A DNA stretch of 64,000 nt from Sandaracinobacteroides sp041675905 (GTDB lineage Bacteria > Pseudomonadota > Alphaproteobacteria > Sphingomonadales > Sphingomonadaceae), in NCBI GenBank assembly GCA_041675905.1, contig JBAYSX010000003.1, positions 1 through 64,000 on the forward strand, given 5' to 3'. Numbering within the stretch: position 1 is the first letter of the stretch; the number at the start of each line of letters is the position of its first letter. Positions 24,304 through 33,385 of the stretch are shown one piece after another. The translations under genes were made by a program, and so were the position numbers. The notes under the pieces are model-generated. The model was not told the DNA's origin. It saw only the letters and a program-made list of their open reading frames with translations, and made no database searches.

Positions 24304-25892
24304 AGCGTCGGCAGCGTCACGACAAAACGTGCGCCGGGTCGCCCGTCCATCCGGTCTGTCACCATAATCTGGCCATCCAGCGCCTCGACAATGGCGCGTA
24401 CAATCGAGAGGCCGAGCCCCGAATGGCGGCCATAATCCTCTGCCGAGGGGCGTTCGGAGTAAAAACGCTCGAACACCGACAGGCGCGCTTCCGGCGGCAC
24501 GCCCGGACCCTCATCCTCCACGGTCAGGTCGACGCTGCCGCCGCGCCGGGTCACGGTCAGGGACACGGTTCCGCCGGGTGGGGAAAAGCTCAACGCATTG
24601 TCGAGCAGATTATTCACTACTTGCGCCAGCCGGTCCGGGTCGGCGGCGACGATGGCCGGGTGCCGGGGTACATCGACGGTCAGTTTCATCTCTTCCGGCA
24701 GCCGCTGCGCCGCCGTCATGGCGCTGGCGATGCTGGCGACAAGAGCGCCGACATCCACCGCCTGCAAACGTGTGCGGGATAATTCTGCCTCCAGGCGGGA
24801 GGCTGCTGAAATATCCGAGATCAGCCGGTCGATCCGCCGTACATCATCGTCGATCAGCGCCAGTAATTTGCGGTGCGTCGCTTCGTCGCGCACCCGGCCC
24901 AGGGTTTCGACGGCGCTGCGCAGGCTGGCCAGCGGGTTTTTCAGCTCATGGGCGACATCGGCGGCGAAGGCCTCGGTCGCGTCGATGCGCTGGCGCAAGG
25001 TTGTGGTCATGTCGCCCAGCGCGCGCGCGAGGCCGCCAATTTCGTCACGGCGATTCGGCAGGCGCGGGATCACCACCTCGCGCGCGCGACCCAGCCGTAC
25101 GCGGTGCGCCGCACGTGCGAGTTGCCGCAACGGGGCAACGATAATGCGCGCCAGATACAGACTGAGGACAAGACTGAACGCCAGCGCGCCGAGAAACACC
25201 AGAAAGGATGTGCCGCGCTCCCGACGGACCAGGTCGATCACGTCGGGCGTATCAACTTCCAGCATAACTACCGGATAGTTGCCGTTAGGACGGTTCCGCT
25301 CCAGTGGTATGGCGGCATGCAGCACAACCAGCCGATCCTTCGTCTGGCGACCAAATGTCTGCGGTTCGCCGGTGCGCGCTGCGGCATCCGCTTCCGGCCA
25401 CGCGGCACGATTATCCGTTTGGGGCCGCACAAGGGGAGGCAGGTCGCTCTTTCCGGTGATCAGGTCCACCAGCCGGTCGATGGCGATAGCACTTTGCCGG
25501 CGAAAACCGGCGGTGGTCGGGTCTTCGAGCTGAAAGCGGCTGACAGCCGGATTGGCCCAATTGTCGGCGATACGCGTACCCTCGGCGTCATAAAGCCGAA
25601 CGCGTGTCCCGCGGGATGTCGAAAATTCGCGGACGGCGTCCACGCCTTCGGCTGGCGGCAACCGGTTGAGGAAAGTGGCGATGATTTCACCCTGCCGCAA
25701 CAGCTCGATCTCGCGGGTTTCCAGCAGGCGGGCGCGGAAATTTTCCAGATAAAACAGCCCGCCAGCGAAAACCATCAACGCCAGCACATTCACGAACAAT
25801 ATGCGCGTAACGATCGATCGCCACGCCGTGAAGCGTAGCGTCCGCATGCGCAGGGAAGGCAGGCCGGACGAGCGGGCGGGAGCGGTTTTCAT
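24300..25892 (-). CDS. chvG: Sensor histidine kinase, ChvG family
   Basis: 530 residues. Membrane helix at about 32-50; a periplasmic stimulus-sensing domain (about 55-225); a second helix (FLVFLGALAFSLVLSLYLA); HAMP; the H-box DVAHELKNPLASLRSAVE; and a C-terminal HATPase domain (VNNLLDNALSF, DEGPGVPPE, GLGLSIVRAIVE). ChvG senses acid or envelope stress in rhizobia and relatives and phosphorylates ChvI. It lies 12 nt after chvI and is coupled to hprK. Confidence 0.93.
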   Translation of the reverse strand: MKTAPARSSGLPSLRMRTLRFTAWRSIVTRILFVNVLALMVFAGGLFYLENFRARLLETREIELLRQGEIIATFLNRLPPAEGVDAVREFSTSRGTRVRLYDAEGTRIADNWANPAVSRFQLEDPTTAGFRRQSAIAIDRLVDLITGKSDLPPLVRPQTDNRAAWPEADAAARTGEPQTFGRQTKDRLVVLHAAIPLERNRPNGNYPVVMLEVDTPDVIDLVRRERGTSFLVFLGALAFSLVLSLYLARIIVAPLRQLARAAHRVRLGRAREVVIPRLPNRRDEIGGLARALGDMTTTLRQRIDATEAFAADVAHELKNPLASLRSAVETLGRVRDEATHRKLLALIDDDVRRIDRLISDISAASRLEAELSRTRLQAVDVGALVASIASAMTAAQRLPEEMKLTVDVPRHPAIVAADPDRLAQVVNNLLDNALSFSPPGGTVSLTVTRRGGSVDLTVEDEGPGVPPEARLSVFERFYSERPSAEDYGRHSGLGLSIVRAIVEALDGQIMVTDRMDGRPGARFVVTLPTL

Positions 25893-25904
25893 GATGCGGG
25901 AATG

Positions 25905-26615
25905 TCAGTCCTCGGCATCGAAGCGGTAGCCCACGCCATATAACGTCTCGATGGCGTGGAAATCCGGGTCCACCTCGCGGAATTTCTTGCGCAGTCGCTT
26001 GATGTGACTGTCGATCGTCCGATCATCCACATAGGAGTCGTGCGCATAGGCGACATCCATCAGCTGGTCGCGCGATTTCACAAAACCGGGGCGTTGCGCC
26101 AGTGCGTCGAGAATCAGGAATTCCGTCACCGTCAGCGCGACATCCTTGCCATTCCAGGTGATGCGATGGCGTGCCGGGTCCATCACCAGCCGGCCGCGCG
26201 CCACCGGTTCGGGAGCGGGCTGTTCCGTATCCGCACCGTCCGCGTTCCGTTGCGCTGTTCGCCGCAATACGGCGCGAATGCGTTCGATCAGCAGCCGCTG
26301 CGAAAATGGCTTGCCGATATAATCGTCAGCACCCATTGCGAGACCCAGCGCCTCGTCGATCTCGGTATCTTTCGAGGTCAGGAAAATCACCGGCAAATCG
26401 GATTTTTCGCGCAAGCGCCGCAGCATCTCCATGCCGTCCATGCGCGGCATCTTGATGTCGATCAGGGCGAGGTCAGGCGGATTTTCCACCAGTCCTTTCA
26501 GGCCGGTAGCGCCATCGGCATAGACGCGCGTGGCGAAGCCCTCAGCTTGCAGCGCCAGGCTCACGGAAGTCAGAATATTCCGGTCATCATCGACCAGCGC
26601 GATTGTGGCGGTCAG
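25905..26615 (-). CDS. chvI: Response regulator ChvI family, probable CTG start
   Basis: 236 residues when started at CTG 26615. Receiver domain with phosphoacceptor Asp53 (LALIDIKMPRMDG), Lys in GADDYIGKPF, and a C-terminal OmpR-type winged helix (TVTEFLILDALAQRPGFVKSRDQLMD, DDRTIDSHIKRLRKKF). An ATG at 26666 would add 17 residues (Arg-rich, unlike a receiver N-terminus) and has no ribosome-binding site. By contrast AGGAG stands seven bases before the CTG, and the protein then begins TATIALVDDDRNIL, as expected for the family. It is transcribed away from pckA. Confidence 0.9.
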   Translation of the reverse strand: MTATIALVDDDRNILTSVSLALQAEGFATRVYADGATGLKGLVENPPDLALIDIKMPRMDGMEMLRRLREKSDLPVIFLTSKDTEIDEALGLAMGADDYIGKPFSQRLLIERIRAVLRRTAQRNADGADTEQPAPEPVARGRLVMDPARHRITWNGKDVALTVTEFLILDALAQRPGFVKSRDQLMDVAYAHDSYVDDRTIDSHIKRLRKKFREVDPDFHAIETLYGVGYRFDAED

Positions 26616-26790
26616 ATTTCGGCTCCTGTATGCGTCATGTCGTATCCTTATGCCTGCCAGTCGCACTTTTGACTGATAGCACCTATTTACACTATTGCAC
26701 CGAACCGGAGTGCATCGCTAGGCGGATTTGCCTAATCAGGTGCGCGGAGTCGTTCACGGCTCTGCTGGTGTGTTTATGAAGGGGACGACC

Positions 26791-28386
26791 GTGACGGCTC
26801 GTAGCAACGACGAATTTCCAGGCCACAATATCAGGACTTCGGCCCGGGTTCACCACAATTTGGGCGTGGCGCCGCTGATCGAAGAGGCAGTCCGCCGCGA
26901 AGAAGGCCTGCTGTCGAAGGACGGTGCTTTCGTTGTGAAGACGGGTAGCCACACGGGTCGTTCCGCGCAGGACAAATTCACCGTAAAGGATGCGGAAACC
27001 GAATCCACCATCTGGTGGAATAATGGCAACAAGCCGATGGACCCGGCACATTTCGCCGCGCTGAAGGAAGATTTCCTGAAGCTCCTGGCAGAAAAGGATG
27101 AAATTTTCCTCCAGGATCTGTTCGGCGGCTCGCAGCCAGAATATCGCGTCAATGTCCGCGTCATCACCGAACTGGCATGGCATTCGCTGTTCGTCCGCAC
27201 CTTGCTGGTCCGCCCGACGGCGGAAGAACTGCAGGGCTTCTCCACCGAATACACCATCATCGATCTGCCGACTTTCCGCGCCGATCCGGCCCGTCATGGC
27301 ACCCGTTCGGAAACGGTGGTCGCGGTCAACTTCACCGAGAAGCTCGTTCTGATCGGTGGCACCCGTTATGCCGGCGAAATGAAGAAGTCGGTGTTCGGTA
27401 TCCTGAACTATATTCTGCCCACCAAGGGCGTGATGCCGATGCACTGTTCGGCCAATATCGGCCCCGAGGGCGACACTGCCGTTTTCTTCGGCCTGTCCGG
27501 CACCGGCAAGACCACGCTGTCTGCCGACGCCAGCCGCACGCTGATCGGTGACGACGAGCATGGCTGGTCCGACACTGCCGTGTTCAACTTCGAAGGCGGT
27601 TGCTACGCCAAGGTGATTCGTCTCTCGGAAAGCGCCGAGCCTGAAATCTACGCGACGACGAAGCGTTTTGGCACGATCCTGGAAAATGTCGTGATCGACC
27701 CCGCGACGCGCGAAATCGATCTGGACGACAACAGCCTCGCCGAGAACAGCCGGGGTTCCTATCCGATCCACTTCATCCCGAATGCGTCGAAAGACAATCT
27801 CGGGCCGGTGCCGAAAAACCTCATCATGTTGACGGCAGATGCTTTTGGCATTCTGCCTCCCATTTCCCGGCTGACCCCGGATCAGGCGATGTACCACTTC
27901 CTGTCGGGCTATACGGCGCGGGTTGCGGGTACCGAAATCGGCGTGACAGAGCCGGACGCCACCTTCTCCACCTGCTTTGGTGCGCCATTCATGCCGCGCC
28001 ATCCATCGATCTACGGCAATTTGCTGAAAGAGCGGATCGCCAGGGGGCATGTTACCTGCTGGCTGGTCAACACCGGCTGGACGGGTGGAAAATATGGCGT
28101 AGGCAACCGTATGCCGATCAAGGCGACGCGGGCGTTGCTCAACGCTGCCCTTGATGGCAGCCTCAACAATGTCGAATTCCGTCGCGATCCGTTCTTCGGA
28201 TTTGAAGTGCCGGTGGCGGTGCCGGGCGTAGACTCGAAAATCCTCGACCCGCGCAGCACCTGGGCGAACCCGGAAGAATATGACACTGCTGCGACGAAGC
28301 TTGTCGGCATGTTCGTCAAGAATTTCGAACAGTTCGAAAATCATGTCGAGGCCGGTGTGCGGGCTGCCGCACCAAAGGCCGCCTGA
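26791..28386 (+). CDS. pckA: Phosphoenolpyruvate carboxykinase (ATP)
   Basis: 531 residues from GTG 26791, preceded by AAGGGG with a 6-nt spacer; ATG 26776 is an in-frame alternative without a site. Motifs: GGTRYAGEMKKSVF, the kinase-1a P-loop GLSGTGKTTLS, IGDDEHGWSD (kinase-2 metal site), and NTGWTGGKYGVGNRM. It converts oxaloacetate and ATP to PEP in gluconeogenesis. In alphaproteobacteria pckA next to chvI/chvG is a conserved pairing, and ChvI-type regulators are known to affect pckA expression in rhizobia. The shared 175-bp divergent spacer is the likely control region. Confidence 0.96.
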   Translation: MTARSNDEFPGHNIRTSARVHHNLGVAPLIEEAVRREEGLLSKDGAFVVKTGSHTGRSAQDKFTVKDAETESTIWWNNGNKPMDPAHFAALKEDFLKLLAEKDEIFLQDLFGGSQPEYRVNVRVITELAWHSLFVRTLLVRPTAEELQGFSTEYTIIDLPTFRADPARHGTRSETVVAVNFTEKLVLIGGTRYAGEMKKSVFGILNYILPTKGVMPMHCSANIGPEGDTAVFFGLSGTGKTTLSADASRTLIGDDEHGWSDTAVFNFEGGCYAKVIRLSESAEPEIYATTKRFGTILENVVIDPATREIDLDDNSLAENSRGSYPIHFIPNASKDNLGPVPKNLIMLTADAFGILPPISRLTPDQAMYHFLSGYTARVAGTEIGVTEPDATFSTCFGAPFMPRHPSIYGNLLKERIARGHVTCWLVNTGWTGGKYGVGNRMPIKATRALLNAALDGSLNNVEFRRDPFFGFEVPVAVPGVDSKILDPRSTWANPEEYDTAATKLVGMFVKNFEQFENHVEAGVRAAAPKAA

Positions 28387-28394
28387 TTGACACT

Positions 28395-28946
28395 ATGACG
28401 CGCCAGCGGAGATCGAACGACTGGGGTTTTCCCCGCTGGCGCACCTATGACAACCGTGGGCGCGCACCCGAAGCGGTGCGCCTGTGTGACCGCGAAGGGT
28501 GCGACAGGCCGGGCAACTGCCCGGCTCCCAAGGCTCCCAACCGGCCGGATCGCTGGTATTTTTGCGAAGCCCATGCGGCGGAATATAACCGTGGCTGGAA
28601 CTATTTCGATGCCCTTTCCGCGGAAGATGCCGCGGCGCAGCAGCAGCAGGAAGCCCGCGATGCCGGTTCCTGGGAAAGAGCCAAACATTGGTCATGGGGC
28701 GAGGGCGACGGCACCCGTTCACGCGCGGAACTGGACGCACTTCGCCTGTTCGATCTCGATGTGGATGCCGATGTCGAACAGGTAAAGGCGGCGCACCGGC
28801 GCATGGCCAAGGAAAACCATCCCGACCTCAACCCGAACGATCAAAAAGCTGCCAGCCGTTTCCACGCGGCCCAGGCGGCATATGAGGTATTACGCGCCGC
28901 CGCCGCCCGGCGGGAGGCCGCCGCCGCCAGCCAGGCTAGCCGCTGA
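28395..28946 (+). CDS. J-domain protein with Cys/His N-terminal motif
   Basis: 183 residues, 8 nt after pckA. The N-terminal half has a compact Cys/His cluster (CDREGCDRPGNC, then FCEAHAAEYNRGWNYF) that could bind zinc. The C-terminal half is a J domain with the essential HPD (RRMAKENHPDLNPNDQKA). J proteins stimulate the ATPase of a DnaK partner; this group is a short, non-DnaJ type of unknown client. Its stop overlaps the convergent bioA stop region by 11 nt, leaving no room for a terminator. Confidence 0.85.
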   Translation: MTRQRRSNDWGFPRWRTYDNRGRAPEAVRLCDREGCDRPGNCPAPKAPNRPDRWYFCEAHAAEYNRGWNYFDALSAEDAAAQQQQEARDAGSWERAKHWSWGEGDGTRSRAELDALRLFDLDVDADVEQVKAAHRRMAKENHPDLNPNDQKAASRFHAAQAAYEVLRAAAARREAAAASQASR

Positions 28947-30177
28947 AACGCTCCGCGGCTTCCGCGATCGCTGCATAAATCCGGTCGAGATCCGGCTCAT
29001 CGATACAATAAGGCGGCATCACATAAATGTTGTTACCCATGGGGCGCAGTAGCAGGTCGCGCTCCATGAAAAATTCCAGCAATTGTGGCCCGAGGCTCGA
29101 AAGGTAATCCGGGTTATCCGTGCCAATTTCACATGCCGTGATCGTGCCGCACTGACGCTTGTTACGGACATTTTCCAGGCTGCCGAGGCGTTGTCTTTGC
29201 CGCGACATCAATGCTGCGATATTTTCCCTGACAGGCTCTTCCCGCCAGATTTCCAGATTCGCCAGCGCCGCCGCGCAGGCCAGCGGATTAGCCGTGTAGC
29301 TCGACGAATGGAAAAACATTTGCGCCCGGTCGGTGGAATAGTGCGCATCATAAATGGCCGCCGTTGCGAGGGTTGCGGCAAGCGGTACGGCGCCTCCGGT
29401 CAAGCCCTTGGAAAGGCACAATATATCAGGCCATATATGCGCCTGTTCGCACGCAAATAGCGTGCCGGTGCGGCCCCAGCCGGTCATCACTTCGTCAGCA
29501 ATGAACAGCACGCCATGCGCGGCACAAATGGCGCGCATGGCGGCCAGTGTCGCGGCGTCGTAGAACCGCATTCCACCGGCGCCCAGAACCAGCGGCTCTA
29601 CGATGAACGCCGCCGGTTTTTGCTTGCAGGCAGCTTCCAGGGCGTTCAGGCTGTTCTGGCCGTCATCACCAGGGAAGGGGATGGTTTCGACATCGAACAG
29701 CAGCGGCGTATAGGCGCGGTTATATACGCCGCGCGCGCCTACCGACATGGTGCCGATGGTATCGCCATGATAGCCATGTTCCAGCGCCACGATGCGATGA
29801 CGCGGTTCGCCCCGATGCAGCCAATAGCCGAGAGCCATTTTCAGTGCGACTTCCACCGAAGTGGAACCGGAATCGGAATAGAATACATAGGGCAGATGCC
29901 CGCCGGTCAGTTCCACCAGCCCGCGTGCCAGTTGTTCGGCAGGCTCGTGGGTGAGGCCGGCGAAGATAATCTGATCGAGCTTTTTCGCCTGCTTGCGGAT
30001 GGCGGTCATGATGCGCGGATGGCGATGACCATGCGTATTGACCCACCAGGATGAAATGGCGTCGATGATGCGGCGGCCATCGTCCGAATAGAGCGCGGCG
30101 CCTTTGGCACGCAGGATGTTGGGGATCGGCTCGCCGAGACCATGCTGGGTGAAGGGGTGCCAGACGGGCGACGGCAT
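28936..30177 (-). CDS. bioA: Adenosylmethionine-8-amino-7-oxononanoate aminotransferase
   Basis: 413 residues. Class III PLP aminotransferase: ISSWWVNTHGHRHP, YSDSGSTSVEVALKMAL, DEVMTGWGRTGTLF and the PLP lysine in LCLSKGLTGG. It converts KAPA to DAPA with SAM as amino donor. It is the last gene of bioF-bioH-bioC-bioD-bioA; its ATG shares one base with the bioD stop (TGATG). Confidence 0.96.
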   Translation of the reverse strand: MPSPVWHPFTQHGLGEPIPNILRAKGAALYSDDGRRIIDAISSWWVNTHGHRHPRIMTAIRKQAKKLDQIIFAGLTHEPAEQLARGLVELTGGHLPYVFYSDSGSTSVEVALKMALGYWLHRGEPRHRIVALEHGYHGDTIGTMSVGARGVYNRAYTPLLFDVETIPFPGDDGQNSLNALEAACKQKPAAFIVEPLVLGAGGMRFYDAATLAAMRAICAAHGVLFIADEVMTGWGRTGTLFACEQAHIWPDILCLSKGLTGGAVPLAATLATAAIYDAHYSTDRAQMFFHSSSYTANPLACAAALANLEIWREEPVRENIAALMSRQRQRLGSLENVRNKRQCGTITACEIGTDNPDYLSSLGPQLLEFFMERDLLLRPMGNNIYVMPPYCIDEPDLDRIYAAIAEAAERFSG

Positions 30178-30791
30178 CAGCGGAAATCCTCCGGATTGAA
30201 ATGGCGGGCGAACGCGCTGGCCAGGCTTTCGGCATTGAGTGGGTTCAGCCGGGGCAGACGACCAAGATTACGTATATTCCCCACTTCTGCAATTACCTCT
30301 TCGTCATCCGCGTGCGCCGTCCCGATGAAGGCGACCCCAAGGATCGGAACAGAGCGGGCGCGCAACGCCTCGATGGAAAGCAGCGCATGGTTGATGACGC
30401 CCAGCCCGGTCCCGGCGACCAGTACAACCGGAGCCTGCCAGCGGGCGAACAGGTCGGCGAATAACAGCTTTCGGGTTACGGGCACCAGTACGCCGCCCGC
30501 TCCCTCGATGATCAGCGGGCCGGACACATCCGGGAGCACCAGTCGCGCCGGATCAATGGCGACGCCATCCAGTTCGGCGGCGCGATGCGGAGACAATGGC
30601 GCATTCAGCCGATACGCTTCGGGTAAGGCGCGGCGAACGCCCAGTTCGCGAACCCGGTCGCTGTCCGTCCCGTCGGCGAGGCCGGACTGCACGGGTTTCC
30701 AGTAAGTCGCATTGAGGGTGACGGTGAGACCGGCGGCAAAGACGGTTTTTCCGACATTTGTTCCCGTGCCGGTAACAATAATATGGTTCAT
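30177..30791 (-). CDS. bioD: Dethiobiotin synthetase
   Basis: 204 residues, slightly short for the family. P-loop VTGTGTNVGKTVFAAGL at the N-terminus; YWKPVQSG and EGAGGVLVPV are the DAPA and metal-binding motifs. It carboxylates DAPA with CO2 and ATP. It overlaps bioC by 4 nt and bioA by one base. Confidence 0.95.
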   Translation of the reverse strand: MNHIIVTGTGTNVGKTVFAAGLTVTLNATYWKPVQSGLADGTDSDRVRELGVRRALPEAYRLNAPLSPHRAAELDGVAIDPARLVLPDVSGPLIIEGAGGVLVPVTRKLLFADLFARWQAPVVLVAGTGLGVINHALLSIEALRARSVPILGVAFIGTAHADDEEVIAEVGNIRNLGRLPRLNPLNAESLASAFARHFNPEDFR

Positions 30792-31516
30792 CGGTGCGGC
30801 CCGGCGATGCAGGTGGCCACGACATAGCTGCCCACCGCCCCACAGGAATCGAACCGCCGCATTACCGTGCGCAACTGCGCCGGAGTCAGCGGACGATGGC
30901 CGGGGCGCGGGGTGCCGGCTCCTATGGCTTTGAGCGCCGACAGGAAATCGGCGCCGTCAGGGTGCTGTTCGATATGAGTCTCGATGCTGACATCCACGCC
31001 CATTGCGGCAAGCGTCGTGGCATCCGGATAATCCGGCGTTCCAGCGGAAAGCGGCCCATGCGCCGCGCGCCATTCGGCGAAGCTGCCTGCGGCAAGTGTC
31101 GTGAAAGCCAGCCAGCCCCCCGGGGTGAGCAGGGCGCGCAACCTGGAGATGGCAGCGGGAAGATCGGCGAACCATTGCATGGCCAGGCTGGAGCAAATCA
31201 GATCGAAGGGGCCGCTGACATTCGGGGCGCTGCCATCCATCACGGCATATTCAATATTGGCGCGGCCCCGAAAACGCGCGCGGGCGCGGCTGACCATCGC
31301 CGGTGACAGGTCAGTCATCAGCCAGAGGGCATTATCCAGCCGCTCTGCCAACGCTTCGCCCAGAAAGCCGGTGCCGCAACCGATTTCCAGCACACGCGGG
31401 GCGGAAACGAGTGGCAGGGCAGTGATGCGATGAGCCAGTCCTTCGGCAACCTTGCGCTGGATATGAGCAAATTGATCGTAACGGCTGGCGCGATCGAAAG
31501 CGCGTACTATGGACAT
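30788..31516 (-). CDS. bioC: Malonyl-ACP O-methyltransferase
   Basis: 242 residues from ATG 31516; a much longer upstream frame is only overlap with bioH. SAM-binding motif I is VLEIGCGTGFLGEAL, with LWLMTDLSPAMVSRAR as motif II and DLICSSLAMQWFAD downstream, as in BioC. It methylates malonyl-ACP so that fatty-acid enzymes can build pimeloyl-ACP methyl ester. It overlaps bioH by 10 nt. Confidence 0.92.
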   Translation of the reverse strand: MSIVRAFDRASRYDQFAHIQRKVAEGLAHRITALPLVSAPRVLEIGCGTGFLGEALAERLDNALWLMTDLSPAMVSRARARFRGRANIEYAVMDGSAPNVSGPFDLICSSLAMQWFADLPAAISRLRALLTPGGWLAFTTLAAGSFAEWRAAHGPLSAGTPDYPDATTLAAMGVDVSIETHIEQHPDGADFLSALKAIGAGTPRPGHRPLTPAQLRTVMRRFDSCGAVGSYVVATCIAGPHR

Positions 31517-32124
31517 AGGAGGCGGTATAGCGTGCGAATCTGTTCGGCACACCAGGCGGGATGGGTGCGCGGCAGTAAATGACCGGCGTCCGGATGCGTG
31601 GCGCGCGGGCTTCCCGCAAACACGGAGTTCCGCATCACCGGTGGCAGAATTGGATCGTGCGCGCCATGCAGCACCATCAGCGAACGGCCATGGATGGTCG
31701 AACGGGCATCGAGACTGCCGAGCAGTAGCAGATCGGTGGCGAGTATCTCCCGGTGGAAAGCGGGCGTCGGCACATCCCCGCCGCAACGGGCGCGAAACTC
31801 CGTCAGCACAGTTTCCGGCGATTCGAGGAACCGGCGCTGCATGCGCGCGAGGACACGTGGTGGGATGGAGTCCGGTCCGGTAAAGCGGTCGAAGCCATTG
31901 ATTGCGATGAGCGGAATATGCAGCGGCAGTTCAGTGGCGAGCAACAACGCGCCCAGCGAGTGGCCAATCGCCAGTGTCGGATTGTCACTGCACGGGACAG
32001 TATTTCCGAAATAGCCGCGATCCGCGCGAATAGCGGCAAACTCCGGCAAGGCCGCACAGACATCATCCCACAGGCTGGCGTCGAACCCCCAGCCGTGCAG
32101 CAGCAATAACCGTGGCCGGCTCAT
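31507..32124 (-). CDS. BioH-like alpha/beta hydrolase
   Basis: 205 residues, shorter than E. coli BioH (256). The alpha/beta-hydrolase plan is clear: LLLLHGWGFDASLWDD (oxyanion region), nucleophile elbow AIGHSLGALLL, Asp in GAHDPILPP, and His in PDAGHLLPRTHP. Its place between bioF and bioC suggests the pimeloyl-ACP methyl ester esterase step. Assignment rests on position plus fold; a promiscuous esterase of the same fold would look similar. Confidence 0.8.
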   Translation of the reverse strand: MSRPRLLLLHGWGFDASLWDDVCAALPEFAAIRADRGYFGNTVPCSDNPTLAIGHSLGALLLATELPLHIPLIAINGFDRFTGPDSIPPRVLARMQRRFLESPETVLTEFRARCGGDVPTPAFHREILATDLLLLGSLDARSTIHGRSLMVLHGAHDPILPPVMRNSVFAGSPRATHPDAGHLLPRTHPAWCAEQIRTLYRLLCP

Positions 32125-33284
32125 CCGCGCAATCCGGCGATGATCGCATCCGCCAGCCGATCGATATCCGAGCTGTTATGGGTGGCGCGCACCGCCAGGC
32201 GCAGCCGGCTCGTGCCAGGCGGCACGGTCGGCGGGCGAATGGCGGCGGCCAGAAATCCGGCATCGGCGAGCCTGGTGGCGAGTTCCAGCGTCGCGTCCGC
32301 CGCGCCGATGATCGCCGGAATGATCTGCGTGCTGCTATCGCCGGTGCCGATACCGGCCGCCTGCAAACGGGCACGCAAATGTTCCCCATGGCCAGCCAGA
32401 CGTTGGCGTTCAGCCTCCATTCCTGGAACAAGATCGAGTGCTGCGTCGATCGCACCGAGCATCGAAGGCGGTGGAGCGGTTGAAAAAATAAAGCCACCGC
32501 AGGCATTTATCAGATAATCGATCAACAGGGTCGAACCGGCGACATAAGCGCCGAAACTGCCCATCGCCTTGCTGAAGGTGCCCATCGCCAGATCGACAGA
32601 CCCCGGATGCGCCGCCGATAACCCCCGTCCGCCAGGGCCCAGCACGCCCGTGGCATGGGCCTCGTCCACATACAGAAACGCATCATGGGCGCAGGCGAGG
32701 GCGGCCAGGCGTGCAAGGTCGACGCGATCACCATCCATGCTGAACACGCTTTCTGTAACGATCAGACGCGGTCCTGTTTCCCCGGCGCGTTCGGCCAGCA
32801 ATGTTTCCAGATGCGCAAGATCATTATGGCGGAAGCGTATTTGCCGATGACCAGCCGCGCCCGCATGAAGGCTGGCGTGGATCAGCCGGTCGGTGAACAG
32901 CAGCGTCTCCGGCGCTGCCTTCAGCAAGGCAGACAGCACTGCGGCATTCAGATGCCAGCCGGAGGGAAACAATAGTGCGGCTTCCGTGCCCTTGAACTCG
33001 GCGATACGGGCTTCGAGGGCCAGATGGGCATCGGACGTGCCGGTCACCAGCCGTGATGCGCCGCCGCCGCTGCCCAGTTGCCGCGCCCATTCAGCGCTGC
33101 GTTCGGCAAGCAAGGGATGACTGGCGAGACCAAGATAATCATTGCTGGAAAAGTCCAGCAACTGCTCACCACCACGTCGCAGGCATCGCGGCCCGGCATT
33201 TCCTGTTGCGACCAATCGTCGCCGTTCATGGCGGGCATCGATACGGTCGAGCGCATTGGCGAGATAGCGGGTGAGGGCGGCCAT
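32121..33284 (-). CDS. bioF: 8-amino-7-oxononanoate synthase
   Basis: 387 residues. Alpha-oxoamine synthase motifs: LDFSSNDYLGLASHP, GSGGASRLVTGTSDAH, YVDEAHATGVLGPGGRG, and the PLP lysine in GTFSKAMGSFGAYVAG. It joins pimeloyl-ACP and L-alanine. It is the first gene of the biotin operon and overlaps bioH by 4 nt. No BioR-type palindrome was seen in the 100-bp divergent spacer with metY. bioB is not in the window. Confidence 0.95.
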   Translation of the reverse strand: MAALTRYLANALDRIDARHERRRLVATGNAGPRCLRRGGEQLLDFSSNDYLGLASHPLLAERSAEWARQLGSGGGASRLVTGTSDAHLALEARIAEFKGTEAALLFPSGWHLNAAVLSALLKAAPETLLFTDRLIHASLHAGAAGHRQIRFRHNDLAHLETLLAERAGETGPRLIVTESVFSMDGDRVDLARLAALACAHDAFLYVDEAHATGVLGPGGRGLSAAHPGSVDLAMGTFSKAMGSFGAYVAGSTLLIDYLINACGGFIFSTAPPPSMLGAIDAALDLVPGMEAERQRLAGHGEHLRARLQAAGIGTGDSSTQIIPAIIGAADATLELATRLADAGFLAAAIRPPTVPPGTSRLRLAVRATHNSSDIDRLADAIIAGLRG

Positions 33285-33385
33285 ATTGCACCTGATCTAG
33301 GCGGCATTTCACAAAAACGCCATGCTGGTATCGGGCTGTGAACGCGGCTATCCCGACAGGGTGCACCAACAAGGAGGAACAGCGC

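Noticed and set aside
26692..28344. 550-codon open frame on the minus strand
   Set aside because: Mirror of pckA in the antisense frame; Arg/His-rich with no recognisable domain.
33285..33385. SAM-II riboswitch before metY
   Set aside because: The diagnostic SAM-II segments (such as the GCTAAA-type stretch) are not present; only generic stems are seen, reported separately at low interest.
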